Shown one piece after another: positions 56,915-64,000 of a stretch of 64,000 bases of DNA (position 1 is the first letter of the stretch; every line of letters begins with the position of its first letter). The notes beneath the pieces were generated by a model, which saw only the letters and a program-made list of their open reading frames with translations, ran no database searches and was not told where the DNA came from. The position numbers and the translations under genes were made by a program. Origin of the DNA: Coxiella endosymbiont of Amblyomma sculptum (lineage in GTDB: Bacteria; Pseudomonadota; Gammaproteobacteria; Coxiellales; Coxiellaceae); NCBI RefSeq assembly GCF_009883795.1, contig NZ_CP033868.1:186001-250000 (forward strand), given 5' to 3'.

Positions 56915-59374
56915 TCAGTGTGTTCGTGTGCGACGATTTTCTTTTGGCGTTTTATCTGATGTTGCCAGTGTAGACGTTTCGAAAGAAGTTTCTTCTGGTG
57001 TGTGAATCAACGCCAATGCAAATACCTGATCGATCCATTTTACAGGATGGACTTTCAGACCATGAGTAACAGTCGTTGGAATCTCTTTCAAATCTCGTTT
57101 GTTGTCTTCCGGAAGAATCACGCATTTTATGTTTCCTCTTAGTGCGGCCAATAACTTTTCTTTTAGACCTCCAATTGGAAGTACTCCACCGCGCAAAGTG
57201 ATTTCGCCTGTCATAGCAATATCAGCTCGTACAGGGATTCTCGTAATCGCCGAAACAAGGGCTATACACATTCCAATACCAGCGCTTGGACCATCTTTTG
57301 GTGTAGCTCCTTGAGGAACATGAATGTGAAAATCATGTGTTTGAAAATAGTCATCTGGAATACCTAACCTTGTAGATCGGCTTCGTACAACTGTAGTGGC
57401 TGCATGAATTGACTCTTGCATGACGCTACCTAAACGACCAGTGTGCAAGAATTTACCTTTTCCAGGCATCACTTGAGCTTCGATTGTCAAAAGTTCACCT
57501 CCAAACTCTGTCCAAGCCAAACCTGTCACTTGTCCAATTTGGTCTTTTTCCTCGGCCGACTCGAATCGATAGCGCTTCACACCTAAATACTTTTCCAAAT
57601 TTCGGACAGTTATTCGGCGTCGTTTTCTCAAATTTTTCTTCTTAGATATTTTTTGTACTGTTAAAATTACTTTAACAACTTTTCGACACAATTTTGCAAT
57701 TTCTCTTTCCAGAGCTCGCACTCCAGCTTCTCTTGTATAATAACGAATAATTTCGTAAGTCGCGTCTTCAGAAATGAGCATCTCTTTTCCCCTTAATCCC
57801 GTTAATTTAATCTGACGCGGAATTAAATAACGCCTGGCTATATTTAATTTCTCTTTTTCTGTATAACCTGCCAAACGAATAACTTCCATTCTATCCAGTA
57901 ACGGCAATGGAATGTTAAGAGAATTTGCAGTGGCAATGAACATTACATCGGAGAGATCGTAGTCTACCTCCAGATAATGATCGCTGAATGCATGATTTTG
58001 TTCGGGATCCAAAACTTCTAAAAGAGCTGCAGCAGGATCTCCCCTGAAATCCGCCGCCATCTTATCAACTTCATCTAACATAAAAAGTGGATTGTGAACG
58101 CCAGATTTTGCCATCTTTTGAATAATCTTTCCGGGAAGTGCGCCAATGTACGTCCTGCGGTGGCCTCGGATTTCGGCTTCGTCTCGAATACCTCCTAAAG
58201 AAATTCGAACAAATTTGCGACCTGTTGCATTTGCGATTGATTGACCCAAAGAAGTTTTTCCTACTCCAGGAGGTCCTACTAAGCATAAAATAGCCCCCTT
58301 CAGTTTTCGCACACGCTGTTGTACGGCTAAGTATTCCAGAATTCGTTCCTTAACTTCTTTTAATCCATAGTGATCCGTTTCTAAAATTTCTTCGGCAAGT
58401 CGTAAATCTTTACTAATTCTGGCGCGTTTTCTCCAAGGAACTTGGATTAACCAATCTAAATAGTTTCGACTAACTGTCGCTTCTGCTGACATTGGTGGCA
58501 TCATTTTTAATTTGTTTAATTCGGATAATGCTTTGTCTCTAGCTTCTAGAGACATACCGGCTTTTTTAATTTTTTCAAGCAATTGGTGTTGTTCATCAAT
58601 AGGTCCGCCTTCTTCTAATTCGCCCAATTCTTGTTGAATGGCTTTTATCTTTTCGCTTAAGTAATATTGCCGCTGACTTTTTTCCACTTGCTGATGTACT
58701 CGACCTTGTACTCGTTTTTCCATTTCAACTAGATCTACTTCTTGAGCCAAAACTTTTTGTAAAATTTCCAATCGTTCTTTAATAGAGAGGATGGTGAGGA
58801 TCTTTTGCCGAGAATCCAATTTAATGGTCATATGAGCCGCGATACTGTCGGCTAGACGCCCTGGATCATTGATGTTTATTAAGGAAGGCAAAAGCTCTTG
58901 AGGAATTTTTTTATTTATTTTTATTAACTGCTCAAATTGGCTGAGTACGGCACGAACCAATACTTGTACTTCCATTTTGTCTCCTTGTGCCACTTCCTCT
59001 TCTTTTAAGAACTGAATCTCCGCTTGTAGATATTTTTCTCTTTTTTCCAGACGAATCAATTTTGCTCTTGCTAATCCCTCCACTAGCACCTTAACTGTGC
59101 CATCCGGCAATCGCAACATTTGCAATACGGAAGCAATCGTTCCAATTTCGTAAAGATCTTTTTGTTCAGGGGAATCATTGTTAGCATCTTTCTGTGCGAT
59201 AAGAAAAACCTTTCTGCTATCTTGCGATGACATAGCCATCTCCAACGATCCAACCGATTCAGACCGTCCTACAAACAAAGGAATCACCATATGCGGAAAC
59301 ACTACCACATCTCGCAAAGGCAAGACCGGCATTTCTATTTCTAATTCTAATTTCTCTCGTATTGTTTCTGCCAT
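56915..59374 (-). CDS. lon: ATP-dependent protease Lon
   Basis: 819 residues (E. coli 784). N-terminal LAN domain (VLPLRDVVVFPHMVIPLFV), coiled coil (HQQVEKSQRQYYLSEKIKAI), AAA+ module with GPPGVGKTSLGQSIA and FMLDEVDKM, and the protease domain with catalytic Ser697 (KDGPSAGIGM) and Lys740 (GGLKEKLLAAL). The last 30 residues are a charged, poorly conserved tail. Lon degrades misfolded and regulatory proteins. Order clpP-clpX-lon is conserved in gammaproteobacteria. No sigma-32 promoter could be read upstream. Confidence 0.97.
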   Translation of the reverse strand: MAETIREKLELEIEMPVLPLRDVVVFPHMVIPLFVGRSESVGSLEMAMSSQDSRKVFLIAQKDANNDSPEQKDLYEIGTIASVLQMLRLPDGTVKVLVEGLARAKLIRLEKREKYLQAEIQFLKEEEVAQGDKMEVQVLVRAVLSQFEQLIKINKKIPQELLPSLININDPGRLADSIAAHMTIKLDSRQKILTILSIKERLEILQKVLAQEVDLVEMEKRVQGRVHQQVEKSQRQYYLSEKIKAIQQELGELEEGGPIDEQHQLLEKIKKAGMSLEARDKALSELNKLKMMPPMSAEATVSRNYLDWLIQVPWRKRARISKDLRLAEEILETDHYGLKEVKERILEYLAVQQRVRKLKGAILCLVGPPGVGKTSLGQSIANATGRKFVRISLGGIRDEAEIRGHRRTYIGALPGKIIQKMAKSGVHNPLFMLDEVDKMAADFRGDPAAALLEVLDPEQNHAFSDHYLEVDYDLSDVMFIATANSLNIPLPLLDRMEVIRLAGYTEKEKLNIARRYLIPRQIKLTGLRGKEMLISEDATYEIIRYYTREAGVRALEREIAKLCRKVVKVILTVQKISKKKNLRKRRRITVRNLEKYLGVKRYRFESAEEKDQIGQVTGLAWTEFGGELLTIEAQVMPGKGKFLHTGRLGSVMQESIHAATTVVRSRSTRLGIPDDYFQTHDFHIHVPQGATPKDGPSAGIGMCIALVSAITRIPVRADIAMTGEITLRGGVLPIGGLKEKLLAALRGNIKCVILPEDNKRDLKEIPTTVTHGLKVHPVKWIDQVFALALIHTPEETSFETSTLATSDKTPKENRRTRTH

Positions 59375-59471
59375 ACTATGTATCTACGATGTTCTTGTTT
59401 TATTTTTTCTTAAATCTCTCTGAATATTCTATTCTATCTATTCGTCCGGTGACTCTCAATATTATGAAGCT

Positions 59472-60737
59472 CTATCCTACAGAAGAAACACCACCTTCTT
59501 TACTACCGCTATAAATAAAAGACGGTGGTGCCGTTTGATTGACAACAGCCGCATCGATCACCACCTTTTTTAAGTCAGAGACAGTTGGAAGCTCATACAT
59601 CAAATCTAATAACGTGTGTTCTACAATAGAGCGCAAACCTCGCGCTCCTACCTTTCTTTGAATTGCCTTCTTGGCAATTTGCCTCAAAGCATCTTCCTGA
59701 AAAGAAATTTCTACACCTTCTAGTTCAAACAATTTACGATATTGCTTGGCTAGGGCATTTTTCGGTTCCGTTAAAATACGCACCAAAGCGTTTTCATCCA
59801 ATTCCTCCAAAGTAGCGATGACGGGTAATCGTCCAACAAATTCTGGGATCAAACCGAACTTAATTAAATCTTCCGGTTCTGTTTGTTTAATCAATTTTGA
59901 AACGTTTGTAAAAGCGTCATTTATACGTATCTCTGCAGAAAAACCGATACTGCTTTTTCCTATACGATATTGAATAATTTTATGCAAGTCGGAAAACGCC
60001 CCTCCACAGATAAACAAAATATTGGACGTATCTACTTGTAGATACTCTTGTTGTGGATGTTTTCGTCCTCCTTGAGGAGGAATTGAAGCGACTGTGCCTT
60101 CGATTAATTTTAGTAAGGCTTGCTGTACTCCTTCGCCAGAAACGTCGCGAGTCAACGATGGACTGTCTGCCTTTCGGGCAATTTTATCGATTTCGTCAAT
60201 ATAGATAATTCCGGTTTTTGCTTTTTCAATATCGTAACTGCATTTCTGCAATAGTTTTTGGACAATGTTTTCCACATCCTCACCAACATACCCCGCTTCG
60301 GTTAATGTAGTGGCATCCGCAATAGCAAAAGGAACATCTAATATCTTCGCTAGTGTTTGGGCTAGAAGAGTCTTTCCAGAACCTGTTGGACCGATTAAAA
60401 GAATATTGCTTTTGTCGATTTCGACACCATCATAAACACTATCGTGTAGTCCTAATCGTTTGTAGTGGTTATATACAGCCACAGATAATACCTTCTTGGC
60501 AAAATCCTGTCCGACAATATGCTCGTCTAGCAATCGATCAATTTCTTCCGGAGTTGGAGGTTTTTTTTGTATATCGACAGATTGGACAATTTCTTCCTCA
60601 CGAAGAATATCGTTGCATAAATCTATACATTCGTTACACACAAAAACACCTGGACCCGCAATCAATTTTCGAACTTGGTGCTGACTCTTTCCACAAAATG
60701 AACAATATAAAATTTTCGATTTCTCTTCTTCACCCAT
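59472..60737 (-). CDS. clpX: ClpXP protease ATPase subunit ClpX
   Basis: 421 residues (E. coli 424). N-terminal zinc-binding domain with four Cys ([14 protein letters not shown], then CNECIDLC), AAA+ domain with Walker [13 protein letters not shown], pore GYVGED, Walker [11 protein letters not shown], sensor 2 [11 protein letters not shown], and the IGF-type loop reading RIGKSSIGF for contacts around ClpP. It unfolds tagged substrates for ClpP, encoded 55 bases upstream. Confidence 0.97.
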   Translation of the reverse strand: MGEEEKSKILYCSFCGKSQHQVRKLIAGPGVFVCNECIDLCNDILREEEIVQSVDIQKKPPTPEEIDRLLDEHIVGQDFAKKVLSVAVYNHYKRLGLHDSVYDGVEIDKSNILLIGPTGSGKTLLAQTLAKILDVPFAIADATTLTEAGYVGEDVENIVQKLLQKCSYDIEKAKTGIIYIDEIDKIARKADSPSLTRDVSGEGVQQALLKLIEGTVASIPPQGGRKHPQQEYLQVDTSNILFICGGAFSDLHKIIQYRIGKSSIGFSAEIRINDAFTNVSKLIKQTEPEDLIKFGLIPEFVGRLPVIATLEELDENALVRILTEPKNALAKQYRKLFELEGVEISFQEDALRQIAKKAIQRKVGARGLRSIVEHTLLDLMYELPTVSDLKKVVIDAAVVNQTAPPSFIYSGSKEGGVSSVG

Positions 60738-60792
60738 ACATGGCCTCGCTACCCCATTCTGACATGGGGATCAAAACTACTTATTTCAATGT

Positions 60793-61395
60793 TTAGAGTT
60801 GTGTTCCTTCTCGTTCCTCCGTAATTATCGAATCAATTAAACCGTACTCTAGAGCTTCTTTTGGAGTCAAAAAATAATCGCGATTGGTATCCTTTTCAAT
60901 TGTTTTAAAGCTTTTTCCTGTGTGTCTCGCCAAAATTTCCGTTAACTGATTGCTTACTCGCTTCGTTTGGTTGGCGTGGATTTGAATATCAGTTCCTTGT
61001 CCTTGATACTCTCCAAGAACTTGGTGAATCATCATCGTAGAATGCGGTAGGCATTGTCTCTTACCACAAGAACCTGCCGCAAGAAGTAAAGCAGCAGCGC
61101 TGGCTGCTTGACCGAAGCACAAAGTACGTACGTCACATTTCACAAACTGTATAGTGTCATAAATTGCCATTGTTGAACTTACAGATCCTCCTGGAGAATT
61201 TATGTAAAGATTAATTTCTTTCAAAGGATTTTCTGATTCTAAAAAGAGCATTTGTGCAATAACCAAATTGGCCATATAGTCTTCAATTTGACCGATCAGA
61301 AAAACGATTCGATCTTTTAGGAGACGCGAATAAATATCGTAAGCACGTTCTCCTCTTGCAGTCTGTTCAATCACCATTGGAATTAAGACATTCAT
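60793..61395 (-). CDS. clpP: ATP-dependent Clp protease proteolytic subunit ClpP
   Basis: 200 residues. Serine protease with Ser99 in [15 protein letters not shown], His124 in MMIHQVLGE and the Asp in [30 protein letters not shown] is the handle region. The family Met after the catalytic Ser is Ala. It forms the tetradecameric chamber of ClpXP. The trigger-factor gene that normally precedes it is absent. Confidence 0.97.
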   Translation of the reverse strand: MNVLIPMVIEQTARGERAYDIYSRLLKDRIVFLIGQIEDYMANLVIAQMLFLESENPLKEINLYINSPGGSVSSTMAIYDTIQFVKCDVRTLCFGQAASAAALLLAAGSCGKRQCLPHSTMMIHQVLGEYQGQGTDIQIHANQTKRVSNQLTEILARHTGKSFKTIEKDTNRDYFLTPKEALEYGLIDSIITEEREGTQL

Positions 61396-61955
61396 TAGAC
61401 GACCTCTTTATTGTGTTCTTGTTAGAGCGTTTCTTTGTACGATACATTCATTCGTCGTTCTTCAATTTCAATGTTTGCTTGGAAGAAAAATCGACGATAT
61501 TGCGAGAACAATCATCTTCTTCTTGCGAAAATGAAGATGGTTCTGTTCAGATTTAGAGATGAAGAAAATCCATTTTTCTTGGTCTGTAGTGTTGTTTAAA
61601 TAAATCTGGCTTTGCATTATAACGTTCAATTGTTCGGCAAATAGTGTACGCGCTGCAAACGTTCTTACTTGTACAAATGGAATTTTCAAAAGCAGTTGTT
61701 CAACTTGTTTGAGTTTTTCGATTCCTTAATTTTCCGATCTCTATATAAGTTCAGAAGAAGTTTTTGCCAAGTTTAAAATTGGTTTTTTGCTCTAGTGGCT
61801 TTGTTTTCAAAGACACAAACTTTCTTGATTTTTTCCACCGTGATTGTCGATGTTATTCCAATACTTCCGGTTAGTATACGATACCTTTTCATTTTCTATT
61901 TCTGTTTTAACTTCTGATTCTTTAACGTTTCTAAAATTAGGGCAGACAATATGGA
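61396..61955. other. 560-base gap at the usual position of tig
   Basis: In gammaproteobacteria tig (about 1.3 kb) lies between this tRNA-Leu and clpP. Only short frames are found here; the best (61468-61689, leftward) shows no trigger-factor motif such as GFRPGKVP. The gap must contain the clpP promoter; I could not read a sigma-32 site. Confidence 0.55.
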
Positions 61956-62038
61956 TGCGAGAGGAGAGATTTGAACTCTCACAGGAATTTTCCTACCGGA
62001 CCCTAAATCCAGCGCGTCTACCATTTCGCCACTCTCGC
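61956..62038 (-). tRNA. tRNA-Leu(TAG)
   Basis: 83 bases with a class II variable arm. Acceptor GCGAGAG/CTCTCGC, anticodon stem CTGGA/TCCGG with loop TTTAGGG (TAG at 34-36), T arm GAGAGTTCAAATCTCTC. CCA is not encoded (TCC follows). Confidence 0.95.
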
Positions 62039-62316
62039 TAGAATCTTGTTAGTTGTTTGTGAAGTTTGTTCTTGTTGTATACAACATAGGAAACTTATTT
62101 CTATAAGAAGACAATTCAATTTCCTTTTACAGAGACTTGCAATATTCTATCGAGGAAAAAGTCTTTTATGCAACAAAACTTGTCTTTCGTTTGTTTCATT
62201 AAGAAAATTCGGAGTTGTATTCCTACAAATCGGATTGACACAGAAAGAAAATGTTTTCACTATAAATAATATCGTTTGACTGTTTTGAAAAGCCAACTTT
62301 TCATATAGAAAAAATA

Positions 62317-62874
62317 CTATCCGATTCTTAATATCTTTCCGGTGACAGCATCTCGAATTTCGGTAGGTCGTGCGGAAGATCCAAGAGGTCCTTTAAGAAT
62401 GACATCAATTTTATCACCAAACGTTTCTTCTAAGGTTTTTATATCCTGTATGGGTGAATTTCCTTCAAAATTGGCGCTAGTTGAAATAATGGGTTTTCCA
62501 AAATAGGAACAAAGCAGTCTGGATAGCGGATGAGCAGTAATTCGAATAGCAATAGTGGTATGGCATCCGTGTATCCAATACGGTGCTGTAGATTTTGTAG
62601 GAAAAATCCACGTAGTAGGACCAGGCCATGTGCTGAAAACTCGAGACAATCTTTTGGGATCTAAAGATCGAATCAGAAATTCTGCTTGCTTCCACTCTGA
62701 AGCAATTAGAATAAAACCCTTTTTGATTGAGCGGTTTTTGAGGAGAAGCAATTGAGTAACAGAATAAAAATTAAAAGGATCGCATCCAAGACCATAGACG
62801 GCTTCAGTGGGATAAGCAATTACTTTTCCTCTTTTCAAAGCTTCGGCAGCTTCTTTAACAGATCTTGTTATCAT
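62317..62874 (-). CDS. tsaC: Threonylcarbamoyl-AMP synthase TsaC
   Basis: 185 residues from ATG 62874; the frame upstream is out-of-frame purE sequence. Makes the activated threonylcarbamoyl group for t6A37 in tRNAs reading ANN codons. YrdC fold: [61 protein letters not shown] and the ending [17 protein letters not shown], as in E. coli TsaC. The ATGA overlap with the purE stop shows coupling. Confidence 0.95.
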   Translation of the reverse strand: MITRSVKEAAEALKRGKVIAYPTEAVYGLGCDPFNFYSVTQLLLLKNRSIKKGFILIASEWKQAEFLIRSLDPKRLSRVFSTWPGPTTWIFPTKSTAPYWIHGCHTTIAIRITAHPLSRLLCSYFGKPIISTSANFEGNSPIQDIKTLEETFGDKIDVILKGPLGSSARPTEIRDAVTGKILRIG

Positions 62875-63389
62875 TTGTGTTTTTCTACATGCAAAGCAGC
62901 CTGAAGCTTTTCGTCTGCGCTTTTTATAAGATTTTGGATTTCCGCTCTCTTCGCTCTCAATTTTTCGGAAATGGTCGAATTTCCGATCGCAATAATTTGT
63001 GCAGCCAAGAGAGCGGCGTTTTTGGCTCCGGCTTTTCCGATAGTAGTACAAGCGACAGGAACCCCTCCAGGCATTTGAACAGTAGAAAGAAGAGCATCTA
63101 GTCCACCCAAGTTATCGGTAGCTATAGGAACTCCAATAACAGGCCTGATGGTATACGAGGCTACAGTACCTGCCAGGTGTGCGGCGAGTCCAGCGATCGC
63201 AACAAAGACAGCGCATCCTCGTTTCTCAGCTTTTTCAACAAAATTTCTAGTGGCTTCCGGAGTTCGATGAGCAGAACAAATACGGGCTTCAAAAGAAATA
63301 TTTAGTGATTTTAATTCAGTAAAAGTTGTTTTTGCAATCGGCAAATTGTTGTTAGAACCTATTAGAACAGCGACAAAAGATTTACTCAT
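62871..63389 (-). CDS. purE: N5-carboxyaminoimidazole ribonucleotide mutase PurE, altered phosphate-binding motif
   Basis: 172 residues from ATG 63389 (AAGGAG 10 bases upstream; overlaps the topA stop as ATGA). It isomerises N5-CAIR to CAIR in purine synthesis. SAHRTPE with the catalytic His, [10 protein letters not shown] and [14 protein letters not shown] are normal. The N-terminal motif is not: the family has GSxSDW, here GSNNNL, so the near-invariant Ser and Asp that contact the substrate are both Asn. purK, often next to purE, is absent. The gene may be weakened, specialised or non-functional for this step. Confidence 0.9.
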   Translation of the reverse strand: MSKSFVAVLIGSNNNLPIAKTTFTELKSLNISFEARICSAHRTPEATRNFVEKAEKRGCAVFVAIAGLAAHLAGTVASYTIRPVIGVPIATDNLGGLDALLSTVQMPGGVPVACTTIGKAGAKNAALLAAQIIAIGNSTISEKLRAKRAEIQNLIKSADEKLQAALHVEKHK

Positions 63390-64000
63390 CCGAAAAATTT
63401 CTCCTTTTTTGCAAAATAAGGTTTCGAAAAATTGCAATTTTTTTGGGCGCATACTTCTTCTACTCCTCGAGTTTTCGTTTTTTTTATCAACAAGATAGGC
63501 CAATGGCATATAGGACACTCTTGAGAGAGTGGCGCATTCCAAATTGTATAGTTGCAATTTGGATATTTGGTACATGAATAAAACATTTTTCCTTGACGAG
63601 ACTTTCGTTGTAAAAGAGTACCTTCGTTGCATTTGGGACAGATAATTTTTGTATCTTTGGGTTTTTCCAACGATTCTATGTAGCGACAATTCGGATAATT
63701 GCAGCAACCAATAAATTTTCCGTAACGTCCGATTTTGATGACAAGATTAGATTGGCATTCCGGACATTGCCGATCTTTTTCGATGAGTTGTTTTGAAGAA
63801 CTTACAGCAGTATTCTCTACATTGAGAGTGTAACTACAACTAGGATAGGCAGTGCATCCGATGAAACGCCCCTGTTTACCTAGTCGAATAGATAATTGGG
63901 ATTCGCATTTAGGACATTTTCTATCAATTTTTTCTTCTACTACATCGCTACGTTTAACAGTACTGTTAACAACATCAACAAGGTTTTTGAAAGGAAACCA
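63386..64000 (-). CDS. topA: DNA topoisomerase I, C-terminal zinc-ribbon region (partial)
   Basis: The last 204 residues of a protein that continues beyond the right edge. The frame is open to the edge and carries four zinc-ribbon modules in a row: CPKC...GCTAYPSC, CPEC...GCCNYPNC, CPKC...SCTKYPNC and CPIC...CAQKNC. This arrangement is the C-terminal DNA-binding region of TopA, which relaxes negative supercoils; the catalytic Toprim and Tyr domains would lie outside. The stop overlaps the purE start (ATGA), so topA-purE-tsaC form one unit. Confidence 0.92.
   Translation of the reverse strand, partial: WFPFKNLVDVVNSTVKRSDVVEEKIDRKCPKCESQLSIRLGKQGRFIGCTAYPSCSYTLNVENTAVSSSKQLIEKDRQCPECQSNLVIKIGRYGKFIGCCNYPNCRYIESLEKPKDTKIICPKCNEGTLLQRKSRQGKMFYSCTKYPNCNYTIWNAPLSQECPICHWPILLIKKTKTRGVEEVCAQKNCNFSKPYFAKKEKFFG

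Noticed and set aside
61468-61689. 73-codon leftward frame as a trigger-factor remnant
   Set aside because: None of the trigger-factor motifs could be seen; position alone does not prove it.
1-64000. CRISPR array, insertion sequence, prophage or rRNA
   Set aside because: Looked for regularly spaced repeats, transposase motifs, integrases and rRNA conserved segments; none seen.

Overview
The window is a gene-dense, AT-rich piece of a reduced gammaproteobacterial genome. The best fit is a Coxiellaceae member, probably a Coxiella-like endosymbiont of ticks. The reasons are combined: a complete lower mevalonate pathway in a Gram-negative; a large single-chain PurL; a leucine dehydrogenase/branched-chain 2-oxoacid dehydrogenase operon; a decarboxylase/deoxyhypusine-synthase-like/agmatinase trio; clpP-clpX-lon; and thrS-infC-rpmI-rplT-pheS-pheT. 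Several normally conserved clusters have lost members or are separated by silent, decayed stretches. The genus is an inference from gene content and order; no 16S gene is present.

Layout. 1-9.2 kb: envelope and isoprenoid block. It holds a frameshifted cdsA next to a 72-bp inverted duplication of itself, three mevalonate-pathway genes (one a decarboxylase-isomerase fusion), bamA, skp, fabZ and tadA; dxr, rseP, lpxD and lpxA are absent from their usual places. 9.2-19.3 kb: ppa, purL and an ldh-pdhA-pdhB-pdhC operon. 19.3-24.1 kb: a complete riboflavin set (ribD, ribE, ribBA, ribH) plus an AI-2E family permease. 24.1-29.9 kb: ybaB, recR, a short dnaX, dapE, dapD and five tRNAs. 30.0-37.8 kb: polyamine trio, argS, hslVU behind a likely sigma-32 promoter, and a 53-codon ycaR. 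37.9-44.9 kb: tRNA-Pro and the thrS-to-pheT operon. 45.0-48.3 kb: pabB, pabA, pabC and tRNA-Val. 48.4-55.4 kb: degP, rluD, murA, an orphan mlaC, a 1.5-kb silent gap, a short hprK and HPr. 55.5-64 kb: pmbA, lon, clpX, clpP, tRNA-Leu, tsaC, purE and the 3' end of topA.

How it works together. The window supplies vitamin-type functions a blood-feeding host would need (riboflavin; the p-aminobenzoate branch of folate), purine synthesis, diaminopimelate for peptidoglycan, isoprenoids via mevalonate, and a strong proteolysis set (HslVU, ClpXP, Lon, DegP, PmbA). Outer-membrane biogenesis is partly kept (BamA, Skp, MlaC), but the lipid A and Mla genes expected beside them are missing.

Most unusual signals: the cdsA inverted duplication whose copy keeps the reading frame the gene has lost; a perfect 27-bp inverted repeat that extends the tRNA-Lys acceptor stem; BamA with VPAF instead of VRGF; PurE with GSNNN instead of GSxSD; and an infC that probably starts at AUU and reads into rpmI. 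I saw no insertion sequence, phage, CRISPR array or rRNA.
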